Source of the DNA: JAWXTS01 sp044433305 | GTDB lineage: Bacteria; Bacteroidota; Bacteroidia; Bacteroidales; Rikenellaceae | Assembly (NCBI GenBank): GCA_044433305.1 | Contig: JAWXTS010000084.1 | Location: forward strand, 1-6,988 | Reading direction: 5' to 3' | DNA: 6,988 nucleotides | Shown: positions 1 to 6,551 of the stretch, piece by piece | Position numbering within the stretch: position 1 is the first letter of the stretch | Layout: each line of letters starts with the position of its first letter | Notes under the pieces: model-generated | Told to the model about the DNA's origin: nothing | Seen by the model: only the letters and a program-made list of their open reading frames with translations | The model's database searches: none | Made by a program: the position numbers and the translations under genes

Positions 1-170
1 GCTGAGTAGCCACGTTCGGACAGGATAAGTGCTGAAAGCATCTAAGCACGAAGCCTTCCCCAAGATAAGATTTCCCTTGAGGGTCGTAGGAGACTACTAC
101 GTTGATAGGCTGCAGGTGTAAAGACAGTGATGTCAAAGCCGAGCAGTACTAATTACCCGAACGGCTTTCT
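1..170 (+). rRNA. 23S ribosomal RNA, 3' end (partial)
   Basis: This is the last ~170 nt of the large-subunit rRNA. Recognisable conserved blocks are GCTGAAAGCATCTAAGCACG (31-50), ACGTTGATAGGC (100-111) and AGCAGTACTAATTACCCG (142-159), all from the final domain VI helices. The wording of the end (AGTACTAATTACCCG followed by GGCTTTCTT) resembles Bacteroidetes 23S genes. The sarcin-ricin loop and everything 5' of it lie left of the window. The mature 3' end is estimated at about 170 by analogy with related genes and could be off by several bases. It is the promoter-distal part of an rrn operon that continues into 5S. Confidence 0.96.
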
Positions 171-259
171 TGAAGAGGGCCCTTTTCTCATTCTGAATGT
201 CAATATATGTTGATGAACGATATTTGTATTACTATTGAGTTAGTAATATAGAACTAATT
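171..259 (+). other. 23S-5S internal spacer, no tRNA
   Basis: AT-rich spacer of about 90 bp inside the rRNA operon. I see no tRNA cloverleaf in it. It contains a hairpin at 227-248 (TATTACTA paired with TAGTAATA around a 6-nt loop TTGAGT) and a weaker TCAA/TTGA stem near 200-213. Such stems in the 23S-5S spacer are plausible precursor-processing structures, but that role is inference. Confidence 0.6.
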
Positions 260-370
<111 letters not shown>

Positions 371-372
371 TC

Positions 373-409
373 AAGGGTCGAATTATAGCAATATAGTTCG
401 ACCCTTTTT
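373..409 (+). terminator. Rho-independent terminator of the rRNA operon
   Basis: A long hairpin begins 2-3 nt after 5S. AAGGGTCGAA (373-382) pairs with TTCGACCCTT (397-406), and the stem continues through a T-G wobble and TATA/TATA to a GCAA tetraloop (388-391), giving about 15 bp. It ends in a TTTTT run (405-409). The stem plus T-tract is the classical intrinsic terminator form and marks the end of the rRNA transcript. Confidence 0.92.
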
Positions 410-580
410 GCACACAGGGTGTGCGACAGATAGCCGAATCGGTTGATGCTGATTTAGGTTATTTCTTGGGTGTGCTTTACCCCCAATATTCGTTATCGCG
501 ATAATTATTTCTCTGTTACATCCATTAGAACAGCAACTTTCAACTATACTCAGGCAGTTTGTGTGGCACACCCTGTGTGC
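410..580. repeat. Palindrome-ended repeat element A (REP-doublet / MITE-like)
   Basis: A 171-bp element bounded by perfect 15-bp terminal inverted repeats: GCACACAGGGTGTGC (410-424) and its exact reverse complement GCACACCCTGTGTGC (566-580). Each end is also a small hairpin by itself (6-bp stem, 3-nt loop). The left end continues as GACAG, and the right end is preceded by AACTATACTCAGGCAGTTTG (542-561). A related copy lies at 728-837: the left 20 bp match at 19 of 20 positions and the right 39 bp (542-580 vs 799-837) at 34 of 39. The interior carries a 12-bp palindrome, TTATCGCGATAA (493-504), and no convincing coding sequence. The form recalls paired REP sequences mobilised by RAYT (Y1) transposases, or a small non-autonomous element. 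That assignment is inference, and no transposase is in the window. Confidence 0.7.
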
Positions 581-727
581 CTTGAGGATCGATTCTGCGA
601 ATCGAAGCCCCTTTTCGCAAATGAATGCAAGCATATAATTTGCTCTTCGACGATGTCGGGGCTGCTACGCGATAAAGATTTTTCTAGATAGAATCCCCGC
701 CTAAACAGCGCTCATGCCGCGCAGGCA
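581..727. other. Unassigned sequence between the two repeat elements
   Basis: 147 bp with no credible gene. It contains a tight hairpin, CGATTC-TGC-GAATCG (590-604). It also has three GC-rich segments that could pair in alternative ways: AGCCCC (606-611) with GGGGCT (658-663), or CGGGG (657-661) with CCCCG (695-699). There is no T-tract placed as for a standard terminator. It may be the remnant of a further insertion or simply intergenic DNA; I cannot assign a function. Confidence 0.4.
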
Positions 728-837
728 GCACACAGAGTGTGCGACAGTCGCAGTATGATTGATAGTTGAAATCCCATACATCAGAACCAACAGCCTTAAA
801 CTATACACACGCAGTTTGTGCGGTACACTCTGTGTGC
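728..837. repeat. Palindrome-ended repeat element B, shorter relative of element A
   Basis: A 110-bp element with the same architecture as the one at 410-580. Its left end is GCACACAGAGTGTGC (728-742) followed by GACAG, and its right end is GTACACTCTGTGTGC (823-837). The ends are inverted repeats of each other with a single mismatch. Each forms a 6-bp hairpin, the right one with a G-T pair. The loop base that distinguishes the two elements (AGG in the first, AGA here) is matched between both ends of each element. Homology with the first copy extends inward from the right end to about 778 (ACATC, AGAAC and AACTATAC blocks), while the rest of the interior differs and is shorter. No coding sequence is supported. 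Confidence 0.68.
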
Positions 838-867
838 TATCTCCCACGGTCTGCGTGCGTGATAGAT

Positions 868-898
868 TTTGAGATAGATATTATTATTGTTACCTTTG
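868..898 (+). promoter_or_regulatory. Bacteroidetes-type promoter (-33/-7) for the glycosyltransferase gene
   Basis: TTTG at 868-871 and TACCTTTG at 891-898 are separated by 19 bp. This matches the Bacteroidetes primary-sigma consensus TTTG-N(about 19)-TAnnTTTG. Transcription would start a few bases after 898, giving a leader of roughly 35 nt before the ATG at 939. The promoter lies just beyond the second repeat element, so the gene appears to be transcribed independently of the terminated rRNA operon. Confidence 0.75.
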
Positions 899-938
899 GT
901 GGACTGTGTGATACTAAAAAAGACAATTATTTATATAT

Positions 939-2729
939 ATGGAGACAAAACTGAAATTATCAGACATAATAAGATATATCCTACTCGGGGTGCTTGCTAT
1001 ATCTTTGGGTGTTGTAATCCTATATCAGAGAGGGGTTATTGCTGAGAGTCATTTAGATTTTATTGTTGACAATGAAAAGCTCATAGATTCATTCTCTTTG
1101 ATTCTTATTGCAGGCTTTGTGGGTCTGTGTTATTTGGCAGGTATAATAATAAATGCGTGCTTGAGCTTTCTGCTTAGTACCTACCTTAATCTGAGTTATA
1201 GCAGTTCACAAACATGGTTTACTAAAGCTGTTTCCAAGATTTTGTATGTCTTGGTGTATCGAGGTACTGTGAGTGATACATGTTACTACTTTCAGAAACG
1301 TTGTGGCAAGCCTAATTTTACAGCCACTGACATTCCTTCATGGTTATTGTTGCCTCGATTTCCCGATAAGCTGTTATTCATATTAGCGGAGAAGGTCCTC
1401 TCAAAGCAGGAGAACGACTGTGAGTACCTGTACCTTAATGAGTTTATTTTGGGACTTAGGTTTCTGGTTGTTATTGCGGGTGTAGACCATCTATTTAGAG
1501 GGCTGTCTCAAATTGAGTTCTCTTATCTGGCATGGCTGGTGGTCATTTGGCTAGTTCTGAGCATGTTGGCCAAGAACTATGCGATAAAATATGTTAAGTA
1601 TATAGGTGTTTGTGTCGATGCTGCTGACAACAAAGATATAGACGTGCAGAAGATGTTGCCTAATTTCGAGATTCCTTGTGCCTATATCTTGATAAGATCT
1701 ACTTTTGATAGGAATGAGGTGTTTTTTGAGAAGATGCTAAATTCTGTGGTAGCTCAAGATTATCCAAACATCAAGGTGATTCTTCTAGAGGACGAGAATA
1801 AGAGCAGGCCTGCGACCATATCGGAGGACACAGACATAACAATACAGCGTATTGTGGGCAATAAATTTGAGGTTATACATCTGATAAAGGAATGTGGCAG
1901 TGCTGCTGCTGCGTCGATTTTTATAAGGGAGCACTTTATAGATGAGGCTCTAGACGAGGACTTCGCAATCTTCCTAGATGACGATGATTACTTCTCGGGC
2001 AATGATTCGGTGTCGAGGATAGTGAATAAGATGACAGAGACTAATGCAAATATGTGCCTACTGGGTTTCACAACTTATAAGGACATGAGGCTGAATCTTG
2101 TTGCCGACGATACTAAGTTGCTGTATAATAAATTGTTAGATGAGTTGTCGCCTAAGGGTGTTGCCGAGTCTGCGGATAAGATAGCTGATAAATGTATGGC
2201 TGCTTCTATGGGCTGGACAAAGTGCTATAAGAAGAGCATTATTGTTGAGTATATAGATGTTATTAATAGTTTGGCGAATGGTCGCGATCGATTTGAGCAA
2301 TTAAAAAGCTATGAGGATTTCCCTGATTTTATAACTTTATTGTTTAAGCAGACTAGGGTGACAGCCATCAGTAAGAGCATGTATATCTATCGTCAGCACC
2401 TTGCAAGTATAACTTCTAATCTGGAGGTTGACTGTTTCAAGGTTAAGAGAATAGGTTTCTTGAAACTGCTGAGTGAATATGTTGAGTGTGAGAATAATAA
2501 GCCTAGATTTATTGATAAAGCCGATGTGCAGTGTCAAGAGTTTATCAAGTATAAGCTTAGCGTTATATCAAGCATGTTAACCAATAATGCTCAGTGTAAG
2601 GCCTTGGGTTATGTTCCCGTGCAGTTTATGAAAGACTATAATGCTGCTGCTATTGATGGGTATAAATTCAATATTGAACAGGCAGATGATTTCTTTAAAT
2701 CGCTAAAGAAGAAGTATCGTATCCTATAA
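939..2729 (+). CDS. Membrane-anchored family 2-type glycosyltransferase
   Basis: A 596-residue protein predicted to transfer a sugar from a nucleotide-sugar donor at the cytoplasmic face of the inner membrane; donor and acceptor are unknown. The N-terminal part has two hydrophobic segments (about 12-31 and 53-79), a soluble stretch, then two more (about 170-188 and 195-211). A GT-A domain follows from about residue 245: a Rossmann-like start (AYILIRSTFDRNEVFFEKML), SVVAQDYPNIKVILLEDE (269-286, with ED where GT2 enzymes usually have DD), the metal-binding cluster FLDDDDYF (345-352), an acidic YEDFPDF (458-464) and the GT2-like YRQHLASIT (484-492). ATG 939 fits the promoter upstream; there is no Shine-Dalgarno, as is usual in this phylum. 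No glycan-cluster neighbours are present, and it ends at a terminator shared with the convergent trp operon. GT-A fold is likely; the function of the N-terminal membrane region is unrecognised. Confidence 0.8.
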   Translation: METKLKLSDIIRYILLGVLAISLGVVILYQRGVIAESHLDFIVDNEKLIDSFSLILIAGFVGLCYLAGIIINACLSFLLSTYLNLSYSSSQTWFTKAVSKILYVLVYRGTVSDTCYYFQKRCGKPNFTATDIPSWLLLPRFPDKLLFILAEKVLSKQENDCEYLYLNEFILGLRFLVVIAGVDHLFRGLSQIEFSYLAWLVVIWLVLSMLAKNYAIKYVKYIGVCVDAADNKDIDVQKMLPNFEIPCAYILIRSTFDRNEVFFEKMLNSVVAQDYPNIKVILLEDENKSRPATISEDTDITIQRIVGNKFEVIHLIKECGSAAAASIFIREHFIDEALDEDFAIFLDDDDYFSGNDSVSRIVNKMTETNANMCLLGFTTYKDMRLNLVADDTKLLYNKLLDELSPKGVAESADKIADKCMAASMGWTKCYKKSIIVEYIDVINSLANGRDRFEQLKSYEDFPDFITLLFKQTRVTAISKSMYIYRQHLASITSNLEVDCFKVKRIGFLKLLSEYVECENNKPRFIDKADVQCQEFIKYKLSVISSMLTNNAQCKALGYVPVQFMKDYNAAAIDGYKFNIEQADDFFKSLKKKYRIL

Positions 2730-2736
2730 TAAATAG

Positions 2737-2768
2737 AATGACCCTAACAAGCTGCTAGGGTCATTTTT
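2737..2768. terminator. Intrinsic terminator between convergent genes
   Basis: AATGACCCTA (2737-2746) pairs perfectly with TAGGGTCATT (2756-2765) around a 9-nt loop, followed by a T-tract (2764-2768) on the + strand. It begins 7 bp after the glycosyltransferase stop codon. Read on the - strand, the same stem lies just beyond the trpA stop (2777-2779) and is followed by a U-rich but interrupted stretch. It can therefore plausibly end both transcripts, more strongly the + one. Confidence 0.85.
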
Positions 2769-2776
2769 ATTTATAA

Positions 2777-3553
2777 CTATTTGCTTAGTTCGTCGTATAG
2801 TTGGTCCATGGCTACTGCTGCGTCGCCATTGTTTGAGCTTAGCAGTGATACAAACTTGCTACCTATGATTGCTCCTGAGGCATTGGCATTGGCAGCCTCT
2901 AAGGTCTGCTTGTTGGATATGCCGAAGCCTATCATGCGAGGGTTGCGCAGGTTCATGTCTTTTATGCGGGCGAAGTAGTCTTTCTGAATATCGAAGTTCT
3001 TCTGTGCACCCGTGATGGCTGCCGATGACACCATATAGATAAAGCCGTCTGTATTTTGGTCTATAAGTCGTATGCGCTCATCTTCGGTCTCTGGAGTTAT
3101 CAGCATTATCACCTTGATGTCATACTTTTGAGCTATGGGGCTAAACTCCTTGATGTAGTCGTTGAAGGGTAAATCGGGAATTATGACACCGTCGACGCCA
3201 ACCTTGTTGCAGCTGATACAAAAGTTCTCGAATCCATACTGCATTATAGGATTAAGGTAACCCATAAGAAGCAGTGGAATTTTAACTCCTTGAGTACGAA
3301 CTTGCTCTAGCTGGCTAAATAGCAGTTTTAGAGTCATGCCATTGCTTAGGGCTTGTGTTGCTGCTGCCTGAATCACGGGACCGTCGGCCATGGGGTCGCT
3401 AAAGGGGATGCCAATTTCTATCATGTCGACACCTTTTTGCTCCAGAGTTTTTATTGTATCTACTGTTGCATCTAGGGTGTAGTGACCAGCACAGAAATAT
3501 ATGGATAGTATCTGACTGTCCTTTGTTGCGAAGAGATTGTTTATTCTGTTCAT
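2777..3553 (-). CDS. trpA: Tryptophan synthase alpha subunit
   Basis: Cleaves indole-3-glycerol phosphate to indole and glyceraldehyde 3-phosphate in the cytoplasm, passing indole to TrpB in the alpha2-beta2 complex. It has 258 residues, close to the family norm. The catalytic pair is visible as Glu46 in MIEIGIPFSDP and Asp57 in PMADGP (Salmonella Glu49 and Asp60). Loop 6 carries AAITGAQ (178-184, Thr181), and the phosphate-binding end shows GFGIS (209-213) and GAIIGS (227-232). It is the last gene of the operon, starting 5 bp after the trpF stop. The ATG at 3551-3553 is preceded by A/T-rich sequence with no Shine-Dalgarno. No tryptophan residue occurs in the protein. The partner gene trpB is not in this window. 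Confidence 0.98.
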   Translation of the reverse strand: MNRINNLFATKDSQILSIYFCAGHYTLDATVDTIKTLEQKGVDMIEIGIPFSDPMADGPVIQAAATQALSNGMTLKLLFSQLEQVRTQGVKIPLLLMGYLNPIMQYGFENFCISCNKVGVDGVIIPDLPFNDYIKEFSPIAQKYDIKVIMLITPETEDERIRLIDQNTDGFIYMVSSAAITGAQKNFDIQKDYFARIKDMNLRNPRMIGFGISNKQTLEAANANASGAIIGSKFVSLLSSNNGDAAVAMDQLYDELSK

Positions 3554-3558
3554 AGTAT

Positions 3559-4167
3559 TTATTTTTTAATTTGTTTTATAAATTCGGCTACCTTGGCGGC
3601 ATCTTTCATGGCTGGCGAAATCTCGAAGCAGCTGTTGATGTCTATGCCTAGGAGCTTGGGATGTTGAAATCTTTTTAGGGCATCTACACTGTCCGATGAT
3701 ATGCCGCCGCTAAGTAGGAAAGGGGTTTCTAATGTGTAATTAGAGAGTATGTCCCAGTTGAAGCTCTTGCCCGAACCTCCATATCCCGAGCAGGCTGTGT
3801 CGAATAGAAAGTGCTCGCAAAATCCTTGGTATAAAGAGGCTTTGTTAATATCGTCAACGCTTGACACCGAGAAGGCCTTTATAACCTTTAGCCCTAAAGA
3901 GGTGAGGTTCTGACACTGCTCTGGGCTTTCGTTGCCGTGTAGCTGAATGTAGTCGAGACCAAATTCGGCCGCTCGAAGCACTATTTTTTCGCTACTCTCG
4001 TTAACAAAAACTCCCACACGTTTACAGTCCTTGGGTAGGTAGCCCACCTTTTTATCTACATAGCGAGGCGAGCGTTCATAGAAGATGAACCCCATAAGGT
4101 CTGTTCCGCACTGCTCAATGTCGCGAATGTTCTCAGCCTCGCGCATGCCACATACTTTTACTATCAT
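3559..4167 (-). CDS. trpF: Phosphoribosylanthranilate isomerase
   Basis: Carries out the Amadori rearrangement of N-(5'-phosphoribosyl)anthranilate to CdRP, the third step of the pathway. It is a 202-residue single-domain TIM barrel, the usual length for a free-standing TrpF (not fused to TrpC as in enterobacteria). The general base Cys6 lies in VKVCGMRE and the general acid Asp123 in LFDTACSGYGG. Other family motifs are YIQLHGNESPEQC (73-85), GGSGKSFNWD (130-139), LSGGIS (152-157) and GIDINSCFE (174-182). The ATG (4165-4167) overlaps the trpC stop in the sequence ATGA, so translation is probably coupled. The gene ends 5 bp before trpA. Confidence 0.98.
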   Translation of the reverse strand: MIVKVCGMREAENIRDIEQCGTDLMGFIFYERSPRYVDKKVGYLPKDCKRVGVFVNESSEKIVLRAAEFGLDYIQLHGNESPEQCQNLTSLGLKVIKAFSVSSVDDINKASLYQGFCEHFLFDTACSGYGGSGKSFNWDILSNYTLETPFLLSGGISSDSVDALKRFQHPKLLGIDINSCFEISPAMKDAAKVAEFIKQIKK

Positions 4168-4958
4168 GATAACTCAGAGAAGGTGTTTATAAAATCTTTT
4201 AGCATCATGCCAGGGTCAGATGTTTTCATAAATGTCTCTCCTATAAGGAAACCTTTGAACCCTGCCCCCCTAAGCTCTTTGATTGTTCTTGGGTCAGATA
4301 TTCCGCTCTCAGAAACAAGCAGCATATCCTTTGGTAGTTGCTCGGCTAGTTTAAACGAGTTGTTTATATCCGTGTGGAAAGTGCCTAGGTTTCTGTTATT
4401 TACACCTACCATGTCTATGTTCTCGTTTACATGGTCAATCTCTTCTTGGGTATGTACCTCTAGCAGAACTTCGAGATTAAGACTGTGAGCCACTGCGGCA
4501 AGTTCATTACACTGACTCTTGCTCAAGGCCGCTGCTATGAGTAGTATGGCCGAGGCTCCGCAGTGCTGAGCTTGGTAAATCTGGTAGGGGTCTATGATGA
4601 AATCCTTGCGTAGTATGGGTAGGCTCACCAGTGGTCGTGCCGTAAGTATATCGTCCAGAGAGCCGCCAAAGAAAGGTGTGTCCGTAAGTATAGACACGGC
4701 CGAAGCACCCGAAGCTTCATAGCTAGGTACTATATCCTCTACGCGGGCCTGTTGGTTTATCCATCCCTTAGAGGGTGAGCGACGCTTAAATTCGGATATG
4801 ATGCCCGAAGCTGAGGCCGAAAGCGACTCCTTCATGCTAGGGCACTGATACTGGCTTGTACACAATTTGGTCAACTCCTCTAGCGAGAGAAGCTGCTTGT
4901 GCTCTGCTACTTCGATTTTCTTCTGAGCGATAATATCAAATAATATATCTTTTGCCAT
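4164..4958 (-). CDS. trpC: Indole-3-glycerol phosphate synthase
   Basis: Closes the indole ring by decarboxylating CdRP to indole-3-glycerol phosphate, the fourth step of the pathway. It has 264 residues from the ATG at 4956-4958. A GTG directly in front (4959-4961) is in frame, but ATG is the better start and gives the common opening MAKDILFDI. Family signatures are visible: EFKRRSPSKG (Glu56, Lys58, Lys64), ILRKDFIIDPYQIYQA (catalytic Lys118), LEVLLEVH (Glu167), GVNNRNL (185-191), LVSESGIS (Glu217, Ser218) and GFLIGETFM near the end. It is monofunctional, with trpF as a separate overlapping gene (ATGA). It starts 11 bp after the trpD stop with no recognisable Shine-Dalgarno. Confidence 0.98.
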   Translation of the reverse strand: MAKDILFDIIAQKKIEVAEHKQLLSLEELTKLCTSQYQCPSMKESLSASASGIISEFKRRSPSKGWINQQARVEDIVPSYEASGASAVSILTDTPFFGGSLDDILTARPLVSLPILRKDFIIDPYQIYQAQHCGASAILLIAAALSKSQCNELAAVAHSLNLEVLLEVHTQEEIDHVNENIDMVGVNNRNLGTFHTDINNSFKLAEQLPKDMLLVSESGISDPRTIKELRGAGFKGFLIGETFMKTSDPGMMLKDFINTFSELS

Positions 4959-4969
4959 CACTTAAATTG

Positions 4970-5965
4970 TTAGCTGTTTATCTCTACAAATTTGTTTAGT
5001 GTGCTAAATGCTTTGCCACTCTCTAGAGACTTTCGAGCTATGGCCACACATTCTTCTATCGACAGAGTAGGTTCTATGGTCTGGATAGCAAAGGCAGCGT
5101 TTATAACAACACAGTCTGTTTGAGCGCGTGTTGCCTTGTTTTGCAACACGTTACGGAATATTGTACATGCCTGTTCAGGGGTTTTGCCACCATGTAGTTC
5201 GTGCTGCTCTATGGTCTTAAAGTCTAGGTCTGAAGGTCTGTATATGGTCTCGTAGTTGCTTGTCATAACCTTGAAGTCGCTGGTTAGAGAAATCTCATCA
5301 TAGCCGTCAAGGTTGTTGACCACAGCAAAGCTTATTCCAAGCTCCTGAAACACGTTGGTATATAGTCTCATCTGAGTCAAATCTGCTACACCCAGTAGCT
5401 GATAGCTTGGCAAGCATGGGTTAACCAAAGGTCCTAGCAAATTGAAGATGGTGCGTACTTGCAGTGATTTACGTATATGGGCCACGCTCTTCATCGCGCT
5501 ATTAAATAGTGGGGCGTGCATATAAACCATGTTACATTCTTCGATAGAACGCTCCAGCTTACTTTGGTCATTAGAGAATTTTACTCCATGTTGCTCTATA
5601 ACATTGCTGGCACCACTGATTGATGTGGCTCCATAGTTGCCGTGTTTGGCGACCTTGTAGCCAGCACCAGCCACAACAAAGCAAGAGCATGTAGAAATAT
5701 TGAAGGTGTTCTTGCCGTCACCACCTGTACCCACAATATCTATGGGTTTGTAGGCTGACAAATCTACGGGTAGGCGAGTGGATAGTAGGGCCTCGCGAAA
5801 ACCTATAAGTTCCTGAACCTTAATGCCTCGCATCTGAAACACCGTAAGCAGCGATGCTATCTGAGTGTCGTTGTACATGCCTTTGGTTATGTTGACCAGT
5901 AGCTCGCGCGCGCCATCACGGCTTAGCACTTCGTGATTAAATAATTGTGATAATATAGCTTTCAT
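4970..5965 (-). CDS. trpD: Anthranilate phosphoribosyltransferase
   Basis: Joins anthranilate to phosphoribosyl pyrophosphate, the second step of the pathway, in the cytoplasm. It has 331 residues, typical for the family. The PRPP-binding signature GTGGDGKNTFNIST (79-92) is intact, followed by KHGNYGATSISGASN (107-121). This second block departs from the widespread KHGNR-x-x-S form but resembles what I recall from Bacteroides TrpD. Further motifs are MHAPLFNSAMKSVAHIRK (149-166), VRTIFNLLGPLVNP (170-183, anthranilate-site arginines) and the metal-binding DGYDE (220-224). It begins 9 bp after the trpG stop, is separate from trpG (not fused as in E. coli), and contains no tryptophan residue. 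Confidence 0.98.
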   Translation of the reverse strand: MKAILSQLFNHEVLSRDGARELLVNITKGMYNDTQIASLLTVFQMRGIKVQELIGFREALLSTRLPVDLSAYKPIDIVGTGGDGKNTFNISTCSCFVVAGAGYKVAKHGNYGATSISGASNVIEQHGVKFSNDQSKLERSIEECNMVYMHAPLFNSAMKSVAHIRKSLQVRTIFNLLGPLVNPCLPSYQLLGVADLTQMRLYTNVFQELGISFAVVNNLDGYDEISLTSDFKVMTSNYETIYRPSDLDFKTIEQHELHGGKTPEQACTIFRNVLQNKATRAQTDCVVINAAFAIQTIEPTLSIEECVAIARKSLESGKAFSTLNKFVEINS

Positions 5966-5974
5966 GAGATATGC

Positions 5975-6538
5975 TTATTTTAGTATAAAGTTTGCAATCA
6001 TAGTTTTGCCCTCTGGTGTTAGCACCGACTCGGGATGGAACTGTATTCCGTGAACATCATATTCTTTGTGGCGTAGAGCCATAACGTAGCCCTCTTTGCT
6101 TATGGCCGTAATCTCCAATTCGTTAGAGAAGTTCTCTGTGTCAACAACCCACGAGTGGTAGCGACCCACCTCAACCTGCTTGTCTAGCGAGTCGAAGATA
6201 TAATCCTCTGCTATTATGTCTACGGGTGTCTGAACACCATGGAAGACATCGCTCAGGTTGGTTAATGTGCATCCAAATACCTCGCCTATGGCCTGCTCGC
6301 CAAGGCATACGCCCAGCATAGGTTTCTTGGGTGCATACTCGGCTATGACATCTAGCAGGAGTCCCGCCTCACATGGTATTCCGGGGCCTGGAGAAAGCAC
6401 AATCTTATCGTATTGTTCTAGCTCACAAAGTTCAAACTTGTCGTTACGTAGCACGTCGACCTCTACCCCTAGCTCCTTTATCAGGTGGCTGAGGTTATAA
6501 GTAAAAGAGTCGTAGTTGTCTATTATTACTATTTTCAT
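5975..6538 (-). CDS. trpG: Anthranilate synthase glutamine amidotransferase component
   Basis: Supplies ammonia from glutamine to TrpE for anthranilate synthesis. It is a 187-residue class I amidotransferase. The N-terminus IIDNYDSFTYNL, the oxyanion segment LSPGPGIP (48-55), and the catalytic triad Cys78 (GVCLGEQ), His168 and Glu170 (FHPES) are all present. The residue after CLG is Glu where the family more often has His. GRYHSWVV (125-132) matches the conserved RYHS region. Its position between trpE and trpD argues for TrpG rather than the very similar PabA, though such subunits can serve both pathways. The gene lies 13 bp downstream of trpE and 9 bp upstream of trpD. Confidence 0.97.
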   Translation of the reverse strand: MKIVIIDNYDSFTYNLSHLIKELGVEVDVLRNDKFELCELEQYDKIVLSPGPGIPCEAGLLLDVIAEYAPKKPMLGVCLGEQAIGEVFGCTLTNLSDVFHGVQTPVDIIAEDYIFDSLDKQVEVGRYHSWVVDTENFSNELEITAISKEGYVMALRHKEYDVHGIQFHPESVLTPEGKTMIANFILK

Positions 6539-6551
6539 AAGTTCATCTTTT

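Noticed and set aside
171..259. tRNA gene in the 23S-5S spacer
   Set aside because: No cloverleaf, T-loop (GGTTCGAATCC-like) or CCA end could be found.
410..837. CRISPR-like repeats
   Set aside because: There are only four hairpin ends in two inverted pairs at irregular spacing. There are no direct repeats with uniform spacers and no cas gene.
383..954. Small open frames on both strands across the repeat region, with similar peptides such as NYTQAVC and NYTHAVC
   Set aside because: The resemblance comes from the DNA repeats themselves. The frames cross the palindromes, are Cys-rich without family features, lack promoters, and one overlaps the rRNA terminator.
4183..4488. Plus-strand open frame opposite trpC (and similar frames opposite trpA, trpG and trpE)
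   Set aside because: They are antisense shadows of well-supported trp genes with no independent features.
4959..4961. GTG as the trpC start
   Set aside because: It is immediately followed by an in-frame ATG that gives a normal N-terminus; ATG is preferred, though one extra residue cannot be excluded.
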